DNA of 64,000 nt from Chitinophaga pinensis (GTDB lineage: Bacteria > Bacteroidota > Bacteroidia > Flavobacteriales_D > Crocinitomicaceae): the NCBI GenBank assembly GCA_943324745.2, contig CALPMT020000016.1:1-64000 (forward strand). The letters run 5' to 3'. The notes beneath the pieces were generated by a model. That model ran no database searches. It saw only the letters and a list, made by a program, of their open reading frames with translations, and was not told the DNA's origin. The translations under genes and the position numbers were made by a program. Positions 34,178 to 42,610 of this stretch are shown here, piece by piece; positions within the stretch are counted from its first letter, which is position 1, and each line of letters opens with the position of its first letter.

Positions 34178-35444
34178 ATGTATAGTTCTTCTTTCTTTCT
34201 TAGGAGTAATACGTGCTGTTTCTGCACAACTCGAAGAAGTAAGAAGAATGTCAAAAATATTATGTTCATCAGAATTTCACGGAAGAGGTTATGTAAATCA
34301 TGGCGACTCAATTGCTGCTCGTTTTCTTGAAAATGAATTCAATAAAATAGGAGTTAAATACCTAACAGGACAACAGTCTTACTTTCAATCCTTTGCTCAT
34401 AATGTCGTTACTTTTCCAGATGCAATGGAATTGGTAATTAATCGAGATACCTTAATCCCTGGCATCGATTTTATGGTCGACCCAAACTCAGGTTCAAGTA
34501 ACCAAACTTGGAAGACTTTAAAACTAACAACTGAAGATTTATTTAGTGAAAACTTAAAAACTCGTTTTTATTCTTCAAGAATTAAGGACCAAGAAAGTAT
34601 TAATTCCTGTATCATCGATATTCGTGCTCTCCAAGGAGACTCGCTCAAAAAAGTAAAGATTGAACTTATTCCGACTTTAGCACAACAACTACATGTTTTG
34701 GTAATCACGGATGATAAATTTACTTTTTCTGTTGGAAACGAACCGTTTTCCTATTCCTTAATCTACATCAAGGGAAACAAATATCAAGAAAAAGCAAGAA
34801 TTTATACAAACATTCATGCAACATTTGTACAAAATTACCTTTCCACCAATGTTGTTGGAATGATACCAGGAATCAAAAAAACTAAACAAACCATTGTTCT
34901 TTCTGCACATTATGATCACTTAGGCAAAATGGGTGCAAAAACTTACTTTCCAGGTGCGAATGACAATGCTTCAGGTGTTGCTATGCTTCTTGAATTAGCA
35001 AGGTATTATGCCAAAAATCCAGTTAACTATAATATAGTCTTTATTGCGTTTGCAGGAGAAGAAGCCGGACTTTTAGGTTCCTCCTATTTTGTACAATATC
35101 CATGGTTAAAATTAGAAGATATCCATTTTTTAATAAACCTAGACATCATGGGGAGTGGGGAAGAGGGTATCACAGTTGTTAACGCTACTTTACATCCCGA
35201 AAAGTTTGAGCAACTATCATCGATCAACAAGCAGTTTAATTACCTACCAATCATCAAACAACGTGGGAAAGCTGCAAATTCAGATCACTACTGGTTTTCC
35301 GAACGTGGTGTCCCTGCTTTTTTCATCTATACTATGGGGCCAAATAAAAATTACCACGACATCTATGACACCTACGAAAATTTAAGTTTTTCAAAGTTTA
35401 TTCCTATCTCGGAATTACTTAAAAAATTTATTAATGGATTTTAG
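34170..35444 (+). CDS. M28-family zinc metallopeptidase, exported
   Basis: The ATG at 34170 overlaps the previous stop and gives a signal peptide (CIVLLSFLGVIRAVSAQ); an upstream in-frame start at 34134 would bury the signal. The two-zinc aminopeptidase site is complete: LSAHYDHLG, GANDNASGVAMLLELA, FAGEEAGLLGSSYF, INLDIMGSG and AANSDHYWFSERGVPAFF. The domain between the signal and residue 230 is a PA-like insert. It likely degrades peptides in the periplasm or outside the cell. Its stop overlaps the next gene by 11 bases. Confidence 0.9.
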   Translation: MRKCIVLLSFLGVIRAVSAQLEEVRRMSKILCSSEFHGRGYVNHGDSIAARFLENEFNKIGVKYLTGQQSYFQSFAHNVVTFPDAMELVINRDTLIPGIDFMVDPNSGSSNQTWKTLKLTTEDLFSENLKTRFYSSRIKDQESINSCIIDIRALQGDSLKKVKIELIPTLAQQLHVLVITDDKFTFSVGNEPFSYSLIYIKGNKYQEKARIYTNIHATFVQNYLSTNVVGMIPGIKKTKQTIVLSAHYDHLGKMGAKTYFPGANDNASGVAMLLELARYYAKNPVNYNIVFIAFAGEEAGLLGSSYFVQYPWLKLEDIHFLINLDIMGSGEEGITVVNATLHPEKFEQLSSINKQFNYLPIIKQRGKAANSDHYWFSERGVPAFFIYTMGPNKNYHDIYDTYENLSFSKFIPISELLKKFINGF

Positions 35445-36384
35445 AGCGATTTTCTTAAAATTAAAATATCATCGTCCAACTGAGCTTAGTCGAAGGGCCC
35501 TAATTTTTACTTGTTACTTTCTACTTTCAAAAACATACGCTCAATCTTCATTCTTTACACCTTCTGACTCCTTAAACCCCAAAAGAAGCATCGGAATAAA
35601 CGCATTATATGTAGGCGTTTGGTCAAGTAGTTTAGTAATGCTCGAACAAGCTTGGTACAATGATTATCCAAAAACACCATTCCACACTTTTAACGATGCT
35701 AGAGAATGGATGCAAATGGATAAATGTGGTCATGCTTTTACTTCCTATCAAATAAGTAAATCACTAACTTCTTTGTACTGTTGGACAGGAATGAAACCTA
35801 AAAATGCTGTTTTAGCAGGTACTACAATCACTTTGGGTTATCAAGCTTCGATCGAATATTTAGATGGTCGAAGTGCTGAATGGGGGTTTTCTTGGAGTGA
35901 TATTCTCGCAAACACTTCAGGTGGTTTATTATTTGGCATCCAACAGTACTTTTGGAATCAACAATATATTTTACTTAAGGAAAGTTATTCTCCTAGTATC
36001 TATGGACCGATTCGGCCAAATGTTCTCGGGAGTAGGTTTGCAGAACGTTATCTTAAGGATTATAATGGACAAACCTATTGGTTAAGTTTTGCTCCGAAAA
36101 ATGTTTGGAAATCTTCATCCATCCCATCATGGCTATTACTTTCCTTCGGGTATAGCGTAGATGCCAAATTAGTTGGGGATAAAAATACTTTCACAACTTC
36201 AAATAACATTACTTACATCGCCTCTCGTGAGTTTTTATGTTCATTTGACATAGACCTGAGAAAGTTACCTATCAAGCGCAAATGGGTTAAAAATATCCTT
36301 CGACCAATCAACGCAATTAAAATACCTCTTCCAACACTCCATTGGAAAAATGGTGTTTGTTATGTTCACCCTCTCTATTTCTAA
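35434..36384 (+). CDS. DUF2279 family membrane/periplasmic protein
   Basis: The C-terminal two-thirds match the DUF2279 (YfiM-like) pattern: WYNDYPKTPFHTFNDAREW, MDKCGHAFTSYQIS, ITLGYQASIEYLDGRSAEWG and SDILANTSGGLLFGIQQYFW. The N-terminus is odd: a short basic stretch (residues 12-22, about YHRPTELSRRA) is encoded by a palindromic repeat at 35476-35500 and leads straight into the signal peptide hydrophobic core (LIFTCYFLLSKTYAQ). The start ATG overlaps the M28 stop. Function unknown; related proteins are envelope lipoproteins. Confidence 0.75.
   Translation: MDFRAIFLKLKYHRPTELSRRALIFTCYFLLSKTYAQSSFFTPSDSLNPKRSIGINALYVGVWSSSLVMLEQAWYNDYPKTPFHTFNDAREWMQMDKCGHAFTSYQISKSLTSLYCWTGMKPKNAVLAGTTITLGYQASIEYLDGRSAEWGFSWSDILANTSGGLLFGIQQYFWNQQYILLKESYSPSIYGPIRPNVLGSRFAERYLKDYNGQTYWLSFAPKNVWKSSSIPSWLLLSFGYSVDAKLVGDKNTFTTSNNITYIASREFLCSFDIDLRKLPIKRKWVKNILRPINAIKIPLPTLHWKNGVCYVHPLYF
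35476..35500 (+). repeat. REP-like palindrome inside a coding region
   Basis: CCAACTGAGCTTAGTCGAAGGG plus CCC matches the widespread CCCTGAGC-TTGTCGAAGGG class of intergenic palindromes, but lies in the coding region of the DUF2279 gene. Related copies are at 36411-36436 and 43905-43931. Confidence 0.65.
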
Positions 36385-36406
36385 CTTATAATACATCATC
36401 CGTCAC

Positions 36407-37858
36407 CTAGGCCCCCTGAGGCTCTCGATGGGTCGCGTCACTTCGTCGCTCGTTTTCCATCACAACAATACATGCACAAATCGCAAAAATCGGAACACAA
36501 GCTTTATCAGTATCTAAATAATTATTTAGTATTCCATGAATGAAGTATGTAACCAAAGACAATATCATTGACAATAAAAGTACTTTCATTTCTCGATCTT
36601 CATTACCCCATTGATTATAAAGTGTAATCCCTTTATAAAAAATGGTGCTGATAAGTAATAAAGTAGTTAATAATCCAAATATTCCCATTTCAGACAATGG
36701 ACCCAAATATTCACTATGTGCATTGCCTCCATCACCAAAATTGGTTGAAATAATGGTTAAATTCTCTGGTTTTTGAAAACGAGCATACTCAAAGGCATAG
36801 GTGCCTGGACCAAAACCAAAAATAGGCCGTTCTTCAAACATAGAAATAGCACATGACCAGCGATTAAGACGTTCTAAATTTGAAGCGTCGGTTGTAACAT
36901 TCGCAGCACTTTCCAAACGTTTCCCAAAATCTTCTGTAGTATGTTCGGAGGTATTCTTAGCTAAAGCAAATTGAATTTCTGTCCAAGATATCGCAAGAAT
37001 CACACAAATACTCATGACAGTAATCAAGATATATTTAAACTTGATTTTAAAAGCGATTAATAACCAAACACCTCCAGCAGCAACAATACTTAACCATGCA
37101 GCTCTCGTATAAGAAAAATAAAGCCCTGTTAAATTGATGACAAGTAAAACTATTAATATCACTTGTGTCAATAGATCGTGTTTTTTGGAAAGATATAAAC
37201 CCAAAAGAAATGGAAAAATTAAAGCAACTGCAGCTCCATAAATAGTATGATCCCTGAAAAATGGATCCATCACCCAATGACTTTGTTTTTCTGCGAATCC
37301 ATAACCTGCATGCTTAATTACAGTGTAGATAATAACAATACACATTGACACGCTATAAAGCCATAAAAACGAACGAATATTACGTTTTTCTTGAAAAATC
37401 AAAGAACCAAAACCCATTAATGGAACAATGTACCAAATTTTTACCAACAAAAATTTAAAGGATACCATCGGAAGGGTACTCATACATGAACTAATAAACA
37501 TCCAAGCTAAATAGATTCCTATTGCCCATAAAATTTCGTTTTTGAAAATAAAAGAGGGAAGAAAATTAGAACGTAATTGATACATGATGACTAATAACAT
37601 CAATCCAAATAACAAAGGTTCAGTAGGAATATATAAACCGACACTCGAAACAAATTCCTCTATGTTGATACTTAATGGAGTTGCAAAGAGTATGAAAAGA
37701 AATACATACTTAGTATGATAAATAGAGATGTAGATTATCAAAAGTGCAAACGGAACAAAAAAGAAAAACCAATTTTCAATATAAAACGCTACTAATGAAA
37801 GTAGTATGAAAATACTACTGCTAAGTATGGCAAATAAATTGGATTTTAATGGTTGCAC
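36407..37858 (-). CDS. O-antigen ligase/polymerase family membrane protein
   Basis: A 483-residue inner-membrane protein with about ten to twelve helices. The large periplasmic loop carries the Wzy_C/WaaL signature: ERPIFGFGPGTYAFEY and GGNAHSEYLGPLSEMGIFG. It ligates or polymerises lipid-linked glycans. The start is GTG, overlapping the stop of the upstream chain-length gene (TAGTG). The final residues (about ERRSDATHREPQGA) come from a palindromic repeat that runs into the stop codon, so the natural C-terminus has been altered. Confidence 0.82.
   Translation of the reverse strand: MQPLKSNLFAILSSSIFILLSLVAFYIENWFFFFVPFALLIIYISIYHTKYVFLFILFATPLSINIEEFVSSVGLYIPTEPLLFGLMLLVIMYQLRSNFLPSFIFKNEILWAIGIYLAWMFISSCMSTLPMVSFKFLLVKIWYIVPLMGFGSLIFQEKRNIRSFLWLYSVSMCIVIIYTVIKHAGYGFAEKQSHWVMDPFFRDHTIYGAAVALIFPFLLGLYLSKKHDLLTQVILIVLLVINLTGLYFSYTRAAWLSIVAAGGVWLLIAFKIKFKYILITVMSICVILAISWTEIQFALAKNTSEHTTEDFGKRLESAANVTTDASNLERLNRWSCAISMFEERPIFGFGPGTYAFEYARFQKPENLTIISTNFGDGGNAHSEYLGPLSEMGIFGLLTTLLLISTIFYKGITLYNQWGNEDREMKVLLLSMILSLVTYFIHGILNNYLDTDKACVPIFAICACIVVMENERRSDATHREPQGA
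36411..36436 (-). repeat. REP-like palindrome at the end of the O-antigen ligase gene
   Basis: GCCCCCTGAGGCTCTCGATGGG plus TCGC, followed by a GTCACTTCGTCGCTC tract, the same arrangement as at 43871-43931. It encodes the last nine or so codons of the minus-strand gene. Confidence 0.7.
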
Positions 37859-38835
37859 TACGCTGATTTTCTTAATTCTCTAATACGTTCTTGTAATAAA
37901 AGTAAGAAGATCATAAATAACAACGTTGAAAGAGTAGAAATAAGTACAATGATTGATTTCTTAGGCTTTTCTTTTTTATCGGCTTTAACTGCACGCTCTA
38001 CCACGAATTTATGACTAAAATTTGCATTAGCATCAGATTCTGCCTGGTCATAGGCAGTTTCAAACTCTGCTAACTTCGTCATCTTTTCATCACGTATCAT
38101 ACATAATCCATCAAACTCAGCTCCATGTTTGACATTCACATCTATTTGTTTACGGAAATAACGTCGATCTTCTTTTCCTTTTGCCTCATTATATGCTTGA
38201 AAAAGTGTTGCTCTTCCTTCATCTGTTACTACTCCAATGGAACTCAAACTATCCAGTCGATTCAAAATGATTTTTATATCTTGCTCAATTAATTCCTTTT
38301 CACGTTTGTTGATTTCATAAGCTGGAATTGTACGAGCCTTAATCATTTCATTTTTTACGGTATCGATGAGGTCAACAATTTTATTAGCCATAGCTGCAGC
38401 TTTCGAAGCATCTTTATCCAATACATCTAATTGAATTGAACCATAACGAGTACGCGTAAAACTAAAATGTTCAGCATATTCCTCGCCTAATTTATGATTC
38501 TTGTAGGGGTCATTTTCTTGAATTTCATAATGTTTGATTAATCCAAATTCCTTGACAATTCGATCACGAATTTGTGCTGATTGCAAAATTTGAATCATTT
38601 GTTCAGCTTGTTCTTCCTCCCCAAAATCCATAGAAGAAGCTTTTGCGTTTCGTTGCTCTGAAAATGATACTGAACTTGTAGCGGTAGGGAAAACAATCGC
38701 AGTGGATAAATATTCAGGCGTAATAAAAAAAGAAATAATCAATGAAGAAACAGCTCCAATAAAAGTCATTACTCCTATAATTTTTCGTTTTTTCCAAATA
38801 AATTGAACGATATTCTCTTGTTGTTCCATAATCAT
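37858..38835 (-). CDS. Wzz-like polysaccharide chain-length determinant
   Basis: A 325-residue protein with a membrane helix near residues 18-38 and a second at about 293-315, bracketing a periplasmic coiled-coil region rich in Glu/Lys, the classic Wzz/polysaccharide co-polymerase layout. It has no C-terminal tyrosine kinase domain. It sets glycan chain length for the adjacent ligase/polymerase. ATG 38829 (MEQQEN) is an alternative start. The gene pair is not accompanied by glycosyltransferases here. A -7 box lies 28 bases upstream. Confidence 0.8.
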   Translation of the reverse strand: MIMEQQENIVQFIWKKRKIIGVMTFIGAVSSLIISFFITPEYLSTAIVFPTATSSVSFSEQRNAKASSMDFGEEEQAEQMIQILQSAQIRDRIVKEFGLIKHYEIQENDPYKNHKLGEEYAEHFSFTRTRYGSIQLDVLDKDASKAAAMANKIVDLIDTVKNEMIKARTIPAYEINKREKELIEQDIKIILNRLDSLSSIGVVTDEGRATLFQAYNEAKGKEDRRYFRKQIDVNVKHGAEFDGLCMIRDEKMTKLAEFETAYDQAESDANANFSHKFVVERAVKADKKEKPKKSIIVLISTLSTLLFMIFLLLLQERIRELRKSA

Positions 38836-38863
38836 AAAATTGTTCCCTCTAACGTATATAGCG

Positions 38864-38871
38864 CAAAGATA
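38864..38871 (-). promoter_or_regulatory. -7 promoter box (TATCTTTG) of the wzz-like operon
   Basis: Exact TAnnTTTG on the minus strand; a TTTG lies 15 bases further upstream, slightly short of usual spacing. Confidence 0.5.
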
Positions 38872-39009
38872 TTGTATGTTTCATTACAAATGAATTTATA
38901 GTAGTATTTTTCAATGCAAAAAAATAAACATGATATCCAAACTAAGATTTGGGGTTTCATCTGAAAATGAAACAAGAATATTTACACGAAGAAACATTTT
39001 CTTAAAAAT

Positions 39010-39630
39010 TTATCGAAAAATTCTCCACTTGTTTTTTAAGGTAGACATACGATAATCATCCAATAACTCCGTTATATTCTTATCTAAAAACTTCTTTTGA
39101 AGTTTATAGGTCCCTTTGCCCATTTTGTAATCTAATTCATCCTCAAAAATAGGAACAACCCCTAAAAACTCAATAGTCTTACCATTAACTACTAAAGGAA
39201 TTAGTTCTTCTGATAAATATGTGGGCTTATTCAATAAAAAATATTTTTGCTTCATCGTAGGGGAAATAGCCTCTACCGGATTTCCATTTGGGAAAGTATG
39301 CCCAACCCCATACCAAGTTTTATTTTCAAGTAAATGGCGTGCAAGTTTTTGAATCCATGGTTGAACCCAATTCATAGTAGGATTATCTATATCATTTAAA
39401 TCCCAATAACTAGGTAAGCAAAAATAAAGTTCTATGTGTTTTAATGTAGAATATTTATCAGGAACTGGTTGCTCATAATCTGAAAGTCCATCTGTAATTA
39501 ATACTTGAATGTGGGATCGTTTTTCAGTTGAGATTAATAGTAAATCAATGTCGCTTTCTTTTTGTTTTGTTACCATGCTAATCTGTGACGTCGGAAACCG
39601 TAATTGAATGTCTTTTGCTAATTCTGTCAT
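39010..39630 (-). CDS. Suppressor-of-fused (SUFU) domain protein
   Basis: The protein (206 residues from ATG 39630, MTELAKDIQL) shows the bacterial SUFU-domain pattern: HIQVLITDGLSDYEQPVP, IELYFCLPSYWDL, NWVQPWIQKLARHLLENKTWYGVGHTFPNG and a C-terminal PIFEDELDYKMGKG. These domains are found in uncharacterised bacterial proteins and sometimes as immunity-like partners of toxins, but no toxin gene is adjacent. The ORF could be extended to 39657, but a -7 box lies between, so 39630 is preferred. The mRNA is probably leaderless. Confidence 0.78.
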   Translation of the reverse strand: MTELAKDIQLRFPTSQISMVTKQKESDIDLLLISTEKRSHIQVLITDGLSDYEQPVPDKYSTLKHIELYFCLPSYWDLNDIDNPTMNWVQPWIQKLARHLLENKTWYGVGHTFPNGNPVEAISPTMKQKYFLLNKPTYLSEELIPLVVNGKTIEFLGVVPIFEDELDYKMGKGTYKLQKKFLDKNITELLDDYRMSTLKNKWRIFR

Positions 39631-39634
39631 ACTA

Positions 39635-39642
39635 CAAATATA
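39635..39642 (-). promoter_or_regulatory. -7 box (TATATTTG) four bases before a start codon
   Basis: Exact TAnnTTTG on the minus strand, separated by only TAGT from the SUFU-protein ATG. Confidence 0.6.
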
Positions 39643-39652
39643 AGATTTATAA

Positions 39653-39686
39653 CACAAAAAAAGCCTGACGTAATTTGTCAGGCTTT
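39653..39686 (-). terminator. Intrinsic terminator after rplY
   Basis: AAAGCCTGAC at 39660-39669 pairs with GTCAGGCTTT at 39677-39686; the minus strand continues with a run of T. It ends prs-rplY, 20 bases after the rplY stop. Confidence 0.85.
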
Positions 39687-39706
39687 CAATTTAAAAATTA
39701 TTTTTT

Positions 39707-40294
39707 TTATTCTTCATCTTCATCGTCATCAGCATCAGAGCCTTTTGCAGCTCCTCTTGCCATTTTAACAGAAACCACTACTGCATTTGCAGGCTCTAAG
39801 AAAGATAACCCATTCGCTTCGATTTGTCCTACACGAATTGATTGACCAATACGTAGTTTTGTAATGTCAATAGTTACAGCATCTGGTAAAGCACTTGGTA
39901 AAGCAAATACTGTCAAACGACGGAATACTTGCAATAATTTACCCCCTGCTAATACACCACGTGACGCACCTGTCAAACGAACTGGCAAAGCAACTTTAAC
40001 TGGCTTAGCATCGTTCAACTCATAGAAATCTACGTGTTTTACTTTTCCGTTCAAATTATCTTGTTGGATATCTTTGATAATCGCTTTCGCTGTTCTTCCT
40101 TCAACATCTAAGTCAACTTGATACACTTCTGGAGTGAACACTAATTTTTCAACGTCAATTCTGCGAGCTGAAAAGTGAACTTGAGTTCCTTGACCATAAA
40201 GTACACAAGGTACTCTTTCTTCATTGCGAAGTGCTGCAGCATCTTTTTTCCCTACGTTTGCTCTTAACAAACCGCTCAACTTTGATACTTTCAT
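39707..40294 (-). CDS. rplY: Ribosomal protein L25/general stress protein Ctc
   Basis: The 195-residue long (Ctc) form of L25 binds 5S rRNA. The N-terminal L25 domain (VGKKDAAALRNEERVPCVLYG, about 10-95) is followed by the Ctc beta domain (KPVKVALPVRLTGASRGVLAGG) and an acidic tail (SDADDDEDEE). It lies 22 bases downstream of prs, a pairing conserved in many bacteria. Confidence 0.95.
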   Translation of the reverse strand: MKVSKLSGLLRANVGKKDAAALRNEERVPCVLYGQGTQVHFSARRIDVEKLVFTPEVYQVDLDVEGRTAKAIIKDIQQDNLNGKVKHVDFYELNDAKPVKVALPVRLTGASRGVLAGGKLLQVFRRLTVFALPSALPDAVTIDITKLRIGQSIRVGQIEANGLSFLEPANAVVVSVKMARGAAKGSDADDDEDEE

Positions 40295-40316
40295 TTGTTT
40301 TATTTTTATTATTAGA

Positions 40317-41255
40317 TTACGAAATTACAAATAAATCACTAATTGACTTGTTTGTTACTAAACTTTTAATAACATCTGCAAACAATTCGTCAATTGGTAA
40401 TACTCTTATTTTGTCAGAATGTCTCTTTAACGGTATTGTATCCGTAACTATTAATTCTGTAATTTTTGAATTTTCAATACGCTCATATGCTGGACCAGAC
40501 AAGATTGCATGTGTACAAAATGCACGAACACTTTTAGCACCTTTCTCGATAAATAAATCAGCCGCAGTAGTCAATGTCCCAGCAGTATCACACATGTCAT
40601 CAACAAGAATTACATCTTTTCCAGCAACATCTCCAATAACCGTCATTTCAGCAATCTCATTGGCCTTTTTACGATTTTTGTGACACAATGCTAAACCGAT
40701 ATTTAAAACTTTAGCATAAGAATTTGCACGCTTAGCTCCTCCAGCATCTGGTGCAGCCATGATTAAGTTTCCAGTTTTGTTTAATTCATGTAACTCTTTA
40801 TAGAAAATAGTGGATGCATATAAATGGTCTACTGGTACTTCAAAAAATCCTTGAATTTGCTCTGCGTGTAAATCCATTGTTATTACACGATCTACACCCG
40901 CAGCCATTAACATATTTGCAACCAATTTTGCACCAATTGCAACTCGTGGCTTATCTTTTCTATCTTGTCTTGCTAATCCAAAATAAGGTATAACTGCAAT
41001 GATTTTGCGTGCAGAAGCTCTTTTTGCCGCATCTACTAACAAGAGTAACTCAAATAAGTTGTCACTTGGAGGCATAGTAGATTGTACGATAAATACATCT
41101 TGTCCACGAACGGTTTCTTCAAAGGATGGCTGAAATTCTCCATCACTGAAATCTAAGACTTTAACATCCCCTAAAGTAGTACCATAGGAAGTTGCAATTC
41201 TTCCAGCTAAATCTTTTGAAGCCCTTCCAGCAAATATTTTAACACCAATTGACAT
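40317..41255 (-). CDS. prs: Ribose-phosphate pyrophosphokinase (PRPP synthase)
   Basis: Makes PRPP from ribose 5-phosphate and ATP, feeding purine, pyrimidine, His and Trp synthesis. At 312 residues it is full length with FSDGEFQPSFEETVRGQDVFIVQS, the catalytic YFGLARQDRKDKPR segment, DLHAEQIQGFF and the PRPP loop VILVDDMCDTAGT. It heads the prs-rplY operon behind a -7 box. Confidence 0.97.
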   Translation of the reverse strand: MSIGVKIFAGRASKDLAGRIATSYGTTLGDVKVLDFSDGEFQPSFEETVRGQDVFIVQSTMPPSDNLFELLLLVDAAKRASARKIIAVIPYFGLARQDRKDKPRVAIGAKLVANMLMAAGVDRVITMDLHAEQIQGFFEVPVDHLYASTIFYKELHELNKTGNLIMAAPDAGGAKRANSYAKVLNIGLALCHKNRKKANEIAEMTVIGDVAGKDVILVDDMCDTAGTLTTAADLFIEKGAKSVRAFCTHAILSGPAYERIENSKITELIVTDTIPLKRHSDKIRVLPIDELFADVIKSLVTNKSISDLFVIS

Positions 41256-41275
41256 AAATTCTTTTTTTGAAATAA

Positions 41276-41283
41276 CAAAAGTA
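41276..41283 (-). promoter_or_regulatory. -7 promoter box (TACTTTTG) of prs
   Basis: Exact TAnnTTTG on the minus strand, 20 bases before the prs ATG. Confidence 0.5.
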
Positions 41284-41331
41284 GTCTTTTTTTAGTTTAG
41301 TCATAAGTTTGATTGTAAGTAGAAACAATTT

Positions 41332-41363
41332 TTTGCGCTATTTTTTCTTATTTATTACCTTTG
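41332..41363 (+). promoter_or_regulatory. purT promoter (TTTG-N20-TACCTTTG)
   Basis: TTTG at 41332-41335 and TACCTTTG at 41356-41363, spaced 20 bases. The box ends four bases before the purT ATG, implying a leaderless transcript. Confidence 0.75.
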
Positions 41364-41367
41364 TTTT

Positions 41368-42528
41368 ATGAGAAAAAAAATTTTACTACTAGGTTCTGGT
41401 GAATTAGGAAAAGAATTTACCATTGCAGCACAACGTCTTGGGCAATTCGTAATAGCAGTAGATAGTTATGAGAATGCGCCAGCGATGCAAGTTGCACATG
41501 ATTTTGAAGTGATTGACATGTTAAATGGAGATCAGTTAGATGAAATTGTAGCAAAACATAAGCCAGATCTTATTGTTCCTGAAATTGAAGCAATTCGTAC
41601 AGAACGTTTTTATGACTATGAAAAACAAGGAATACAAGTAGTTCCAAGTGCTAAGGCAGCAAATTTTACGATGAACCGTAAAGCCATTCGTGACCTTGCA
41701 GCAATAGAAGTTGGTGTTCGAACTGCAAAATATAAATATGCAACTTCCTACGATGAATTAGTGGAAGCTGTTAAATACACAGGAATGCCTTGTGTAGTAA
41801 AACCTTTGATGTCAAGTTCTGGTAAAGGTCAATCCGTAATTAAATCGGAAGCAGATTGGCAAAAAGCGTGGGATTACGCTTTAGAGGGTTCTAGAGGGGA
41901 TTTGAAAGAAGTAATTGTAGAAGGATTTATAGATTTTGATTACGAAATAACCTTATTAACGGTAACTCAAAAAGATGGGCCAACCTTATTTTGTCCGCCA
42001 ATTGGTCACAGACAAGAACGAGGAGATTACCAAGAAAGTTGGCAGCCAATGCCAATGAATGAAGAACATTTAAAAGAGGCACAACAAATGTCTGCGGATG
42101 TCACCAAAGCTTTAGGTGGCGCTGGACTTTGGGGTGTTGAATTCTTCATAACAAAAGAAGGTGCTTATTTTTCAGAACTTTCTCCAAGACCACATGATAC
42201 TGGTATGGTTACACTAGCTGGTACACAATCGTATAATGAGTTTGAGTTACACGCCCGTGCAATTTTAAATATACCAATTCCACAAATCGATTTACATAGA
42301 AATGGTGCAAGTGCAGTTGTTTTAGCTACTGAAACATCAGAAAGTGAACCGTTTTTTACCGGATTAGATCAAGCAGCAATATTTTCTAATAGTGACCTCC
42401 GATTATTCGGAAAACCAACAACACGTCCTTATAGGAGAATGGCCGTTACTTTAACGTACGGCAATCAGGATGTTAATGAACTCGTAGAAAAAGCACAAGC
42501 CATGGCTTCACTCATTGAAGTAAAGTAA
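41368..42528 (+). CDS. purT: Formate-dependent phosphoribosylglycinamide formyltransferase
   Basis: PurT formylates GAR with formate and ATP, the folate-independent version of the third purine step. The 386-residue ATP-grasp protein has the N-terminal nucleotide fold ([21 protein letters not shown]), the ATP-grasp core ([46 protein letters not shown]) and the family C-terminus. The start cannot move downstream because residue 4 already begins the conserved ILLLGSGE strand, so the closeness of the -7 box is real. Purine genes hpt, adk and prs are elsewhere in the window. Confidence 0.96.
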   Translation: MRKKILLLGSGELGKEFTIAAQRLGQFVIAVDSYENAPAMQVAHDFEVIDMLNGDQLDEIVAKHKPDLIVPEIEAIRTERFYDYEKQGIQVVPSAKAANFTMNRKAIRDLAAIEVGVRTAKYKYATSYDELVEAVKYTGMPCVVKPLMSSSGKGQSVIKSEADWQKAWDYALEGSRGDLKEVIVEGFIDFDYEITLLTVTQKDGPTLFCPPIGHRQERGDYQESWQPMPMNEEHLKEAQQMSADVTKALGGAGLWGVEFFITKEGAYFSELSPRPHDTGMVTLAGTQSYNEFELHARAILNIPIPQIDLHRNGASAVVLATETSESEPFFTGLDQAAIFSNSDLRLFGKPTTRPYRRMAVTLTYGNQDVNELVEKAQAMASLIEVK

Positions 42529-42535
42529 GATTGTT

Positions 42536-42562
42536 AAAGCAGGATTTTTCCTGCTTTTTTTA
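42536..42562 (+). terminator. Intrinsic terminator after purT
   Basis: AAAGCAGGA pairs with TCCTGCTTT across a TTTT loop, followed by further T. It begins eight bases after the purT stop. Confidence 0.9.
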
Positions 42563-42610
42563 TATAAATTGTATCACACATCATCTGCAATCTCTAATCT
42601 GTCATTCTAA

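Noticed and set aside
39010-39630. SUFU-domain protein as an immunity protein of a toxin system
   Set aside because: No toxin or secretion gene is adjacent; neighbours are rplY and a polysaccharide gene.
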